From NCBI RefSeq assembly GCF_030263935.1, contig NZ_CP127162.1, positions 4,740,001-4,804,000 on the forward strand: a stretch of 64,000 nt of DNA. Reading direction: 5' to 3'. Positions within the stretch are counted from its first letter, which is position 1. Each line of letters opens with the position of its first letter. The notes under the pieces were generated by a model that saw only the letters and a list, made by a program, of their open reading frames with translations, was not told where the DNA came from and searched no databases. Below, in pieces: positions 62,864 through 64,000 of this stretch. The position numbers and the translations under genes are program-made. Source of the stretch: Paenibacillus polygoni. GTDB lineage: Bacteria; Bacillota; Bacilli; Paenibacillales; Paenibacillaceae.

Positions 62864-63283
62864 CGTCCTCTATTAGATTCCATATCTTGTCTGTTCAGCT
62901 TGCGCAAGAGATGATACAATTCCATTTCAATAACCTTTATATCTGTCACAGATCTATCATGATTAAGTGTGACATTTTTCACTGAGTCGGAAATCAGGCC
63001 TATGATATTTTATGCCGTATCTAACCTTTTTATTTTCTACCCATCACCTATTAACGTGTGTCTAAACACTTTATCAGATTAGCGTGTCAGTGTGGTGTCC
63101 TCTTTTCTTTATCATTTTTTGTTAAAAGAGAAGGATAGTGGGTATAAATAAACGGAGTGAATTTGTGAATTATATATAGGTTGTTAAAAGAAATATGGAG
63201 TTCCTGAATTTACATGTCCCATATCTTTTGACAGTCCAAAACATATAAGGTTATTATATCTATCAAATCAGGGAGGTTATGTA
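62864..63283 (+). other. Intergenic region with promoter of the peptide transporter gene
   Basis: About 420 bp without a gene. TTGTTA (63119-63124), 18 bp, TATAAA (63143-63148) may be the promoter, leaving a leader of some 130 bases. No riboswitch motif was recognised. Confidence 0.4.
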
Positions 63284-64000
63284 ATGGCAGACATCACGAA
63301 AAAAGAAATTGTAGACAGTGTCCCCCAGAAAGGATTTTTTGGACACCCTAAAGGATTGTTCACCCTCTTCTTTACTGAGTTCTGGGAACGTTTCTCGTAC
63401 TACGGAATGCGAGCAATCCTCGTTTACTATATGTATTACGAAGTTTCACAAGGCGGTCTTGGTCTTGATCAGTCGCTCGCTCTATCGATCATGTCAATCT
63501 ACGGTTCCCTTGTCTACATGTCAGGGATCATCGGCGGTTGGTTAGCAGACCGTGTCTTCGGAACATCAAAAGCCGTATTCTATGGCGGTGTTCTCATCAT
63601 GCTCGGACACATCGCACTTGCTATTCCCGGCAGTGTTTCTTTATTCTTTGCTTCCATGGTTCTCATTGTCCTTGGGACAGGCTTACTTAAACCGAACGTA
63701 TCCAGCGTAGTCGGGGATATTTACAGCCCTGAAGATAACCGCCGTGATGCTGGTTTCAGTATTTTCTACATGGGAATTAACCTTGGCGGATTCTTGGCAC
63801 CGCTTGTAGTAGGATCGGTTGCAATGGATAACGGATCAAACAACTTCCATCTTGGCTTTAGCTTAGCAGCTATTGGTATGTTGATCGGTTTGATTGTTTT
63901 CGTTGTTTCGAAGAAGAAAAATCTTGGACTTGCTGGTACGGTTGTAAATAACCCGCTTGCTCCACATGAGAAGAAAAAGATCTTTACTACAGTAGCAGTA
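63284..64000 (+). CDS. POT-family proton-dependent oligopeptide transporter (partial)
   Basis: The first 239 residues of a POT/PTR2 transporter (DtpT type), which imports di- and tripeptides with protons. Motifs: TEFWERFSYYGMRAIL (the ExxER proton-coupling motif), GGWLADRVFGTSKAVFYGG, and FSIFYMGINLGGFLAPLV. The start follows GGGAGG. The gene runs off the right edge; the family is usually about 450-500 residues. pepT in this window could use its substrates. Confidence 0.93.
   Translation, partial: MADITKKEIVDSVPQKGFFGHPKGLFTLFFTEFWERFSYYGMRAILVYYMYYEVSQGGLGLDQSLALSIMSIYGSLVYMSGIIGGWLADRVFGTSKAVFYGGVLIMLGHIALAIPGSVSLFFASMVLIVLGTGLLKPNVSSVVGDIYSPEDNRRDAGFSIFYMGINLGGFLAPLVVGSVAMDNGSNNFHLGFSLAAIGMLIGLIVFVVSKKKNLGLAGTVVNNPLAPHEKKKIFTTVAV

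Overview
The window looks like chromosomal DNA of a spore-forming Firmicute of the order Bacillales, most likely a Paenibacillus. The grounds are strong GGAGG ribosome binding sites, many genes whose closest recognisable relatives and gene order are those of Bacillus subtilis (yjlB/yjlC/ndh, ykoGH-like two-component genes with PepSY partners, cspB-ydjO, yhfK, adaA-ogt-alkA), and a very large secreted pectin-degrading protein. No rRNA, tRNA, CRISPR array or complete insertion sequence was seen.

Layout. 1-3.0 kb: the end of a sugar ABC importer operon (binding protein, two permeases; the last permease runs off the left edge). 3.2-7.7 kb: menA, lspA, a nucleoside hydrolase, a DinB-family protein and a lipoprotein. 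7.8-13.6 kb: a three-gene modification-dependent (type IV-like) restriction module: Mrr-like nuclease with a PUA/EVE-like reader, McrB-like AAA+ ATPase, and DUF2357/McrC-like nuclease. 13.9-16 kb: an ABC-F ATPase behind a leader with a 53-codon small ORF, a terminator-type attenuator and a repeated promoter-like element. 16-25 kb: glycosyltransferase, cold-shock pair csp-ydjO, UPF0316 membrane protein, a two-component system with two PepSY proteins, an oxidoreductase, and yjlC-ndh. 25-29.6 kb: a candidate structured RNA, DIP1984 protein, cupin, and a YtrA-type GntR/ABC operon. 29.7-35.6 kb: acyltransferase, MATE pump, cytoplasmic alpha-amylase, LCP protein. 35.8-37.9 kb: adaA-ogt-alkA alkylation-repair operon. 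38-43.1 kb: a catabolic island (SDR, split transketolase, ACS-type MFS transporter, FadR-type GntR), followed by a decayed duplicate of the 3' end of alkA, so the island lies between two copies of that sequence. 43.5-48 kb: SRPBCC protein, pepT, a MscS remnant, large catalase. 48-59.6 kb: a rhamnogalacturonan locus: a 1712-residue secreted acetylesterase-lyase, a Gfo/Idh oxidoreductase, a complete oligosaccharide ABC importer and a divergent winged-helix regulator. 59.7-64 kb: a possible spore-surface protein, two Fur-controlled FecCD siderophore permeases and a POT peptide transporter cut by the right edge.

How the parts work together. The secreted esterase-lyase would deacetylate and cut rhamnogalacturonan outside the cell, and the neighbouring importer would bring in the products under a cre site and a substrate-responsive regulator. 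The island imports an acid or polyol, oxidises it with the SDR and moves a two-carbon unit with the split transketolase, under a GntR repressor with two identical operators and a cre site. menA and yjlC-ndh share a nearly identical redox-type operator, which ties menaquinone synthesis to NADH oxidation. The most unusual items are the ABC-F leader, the paired about 115-bp promoter-like inverted-repeat element present at two loci, the alkA-flanked island, and the esterase-lyase fusion.
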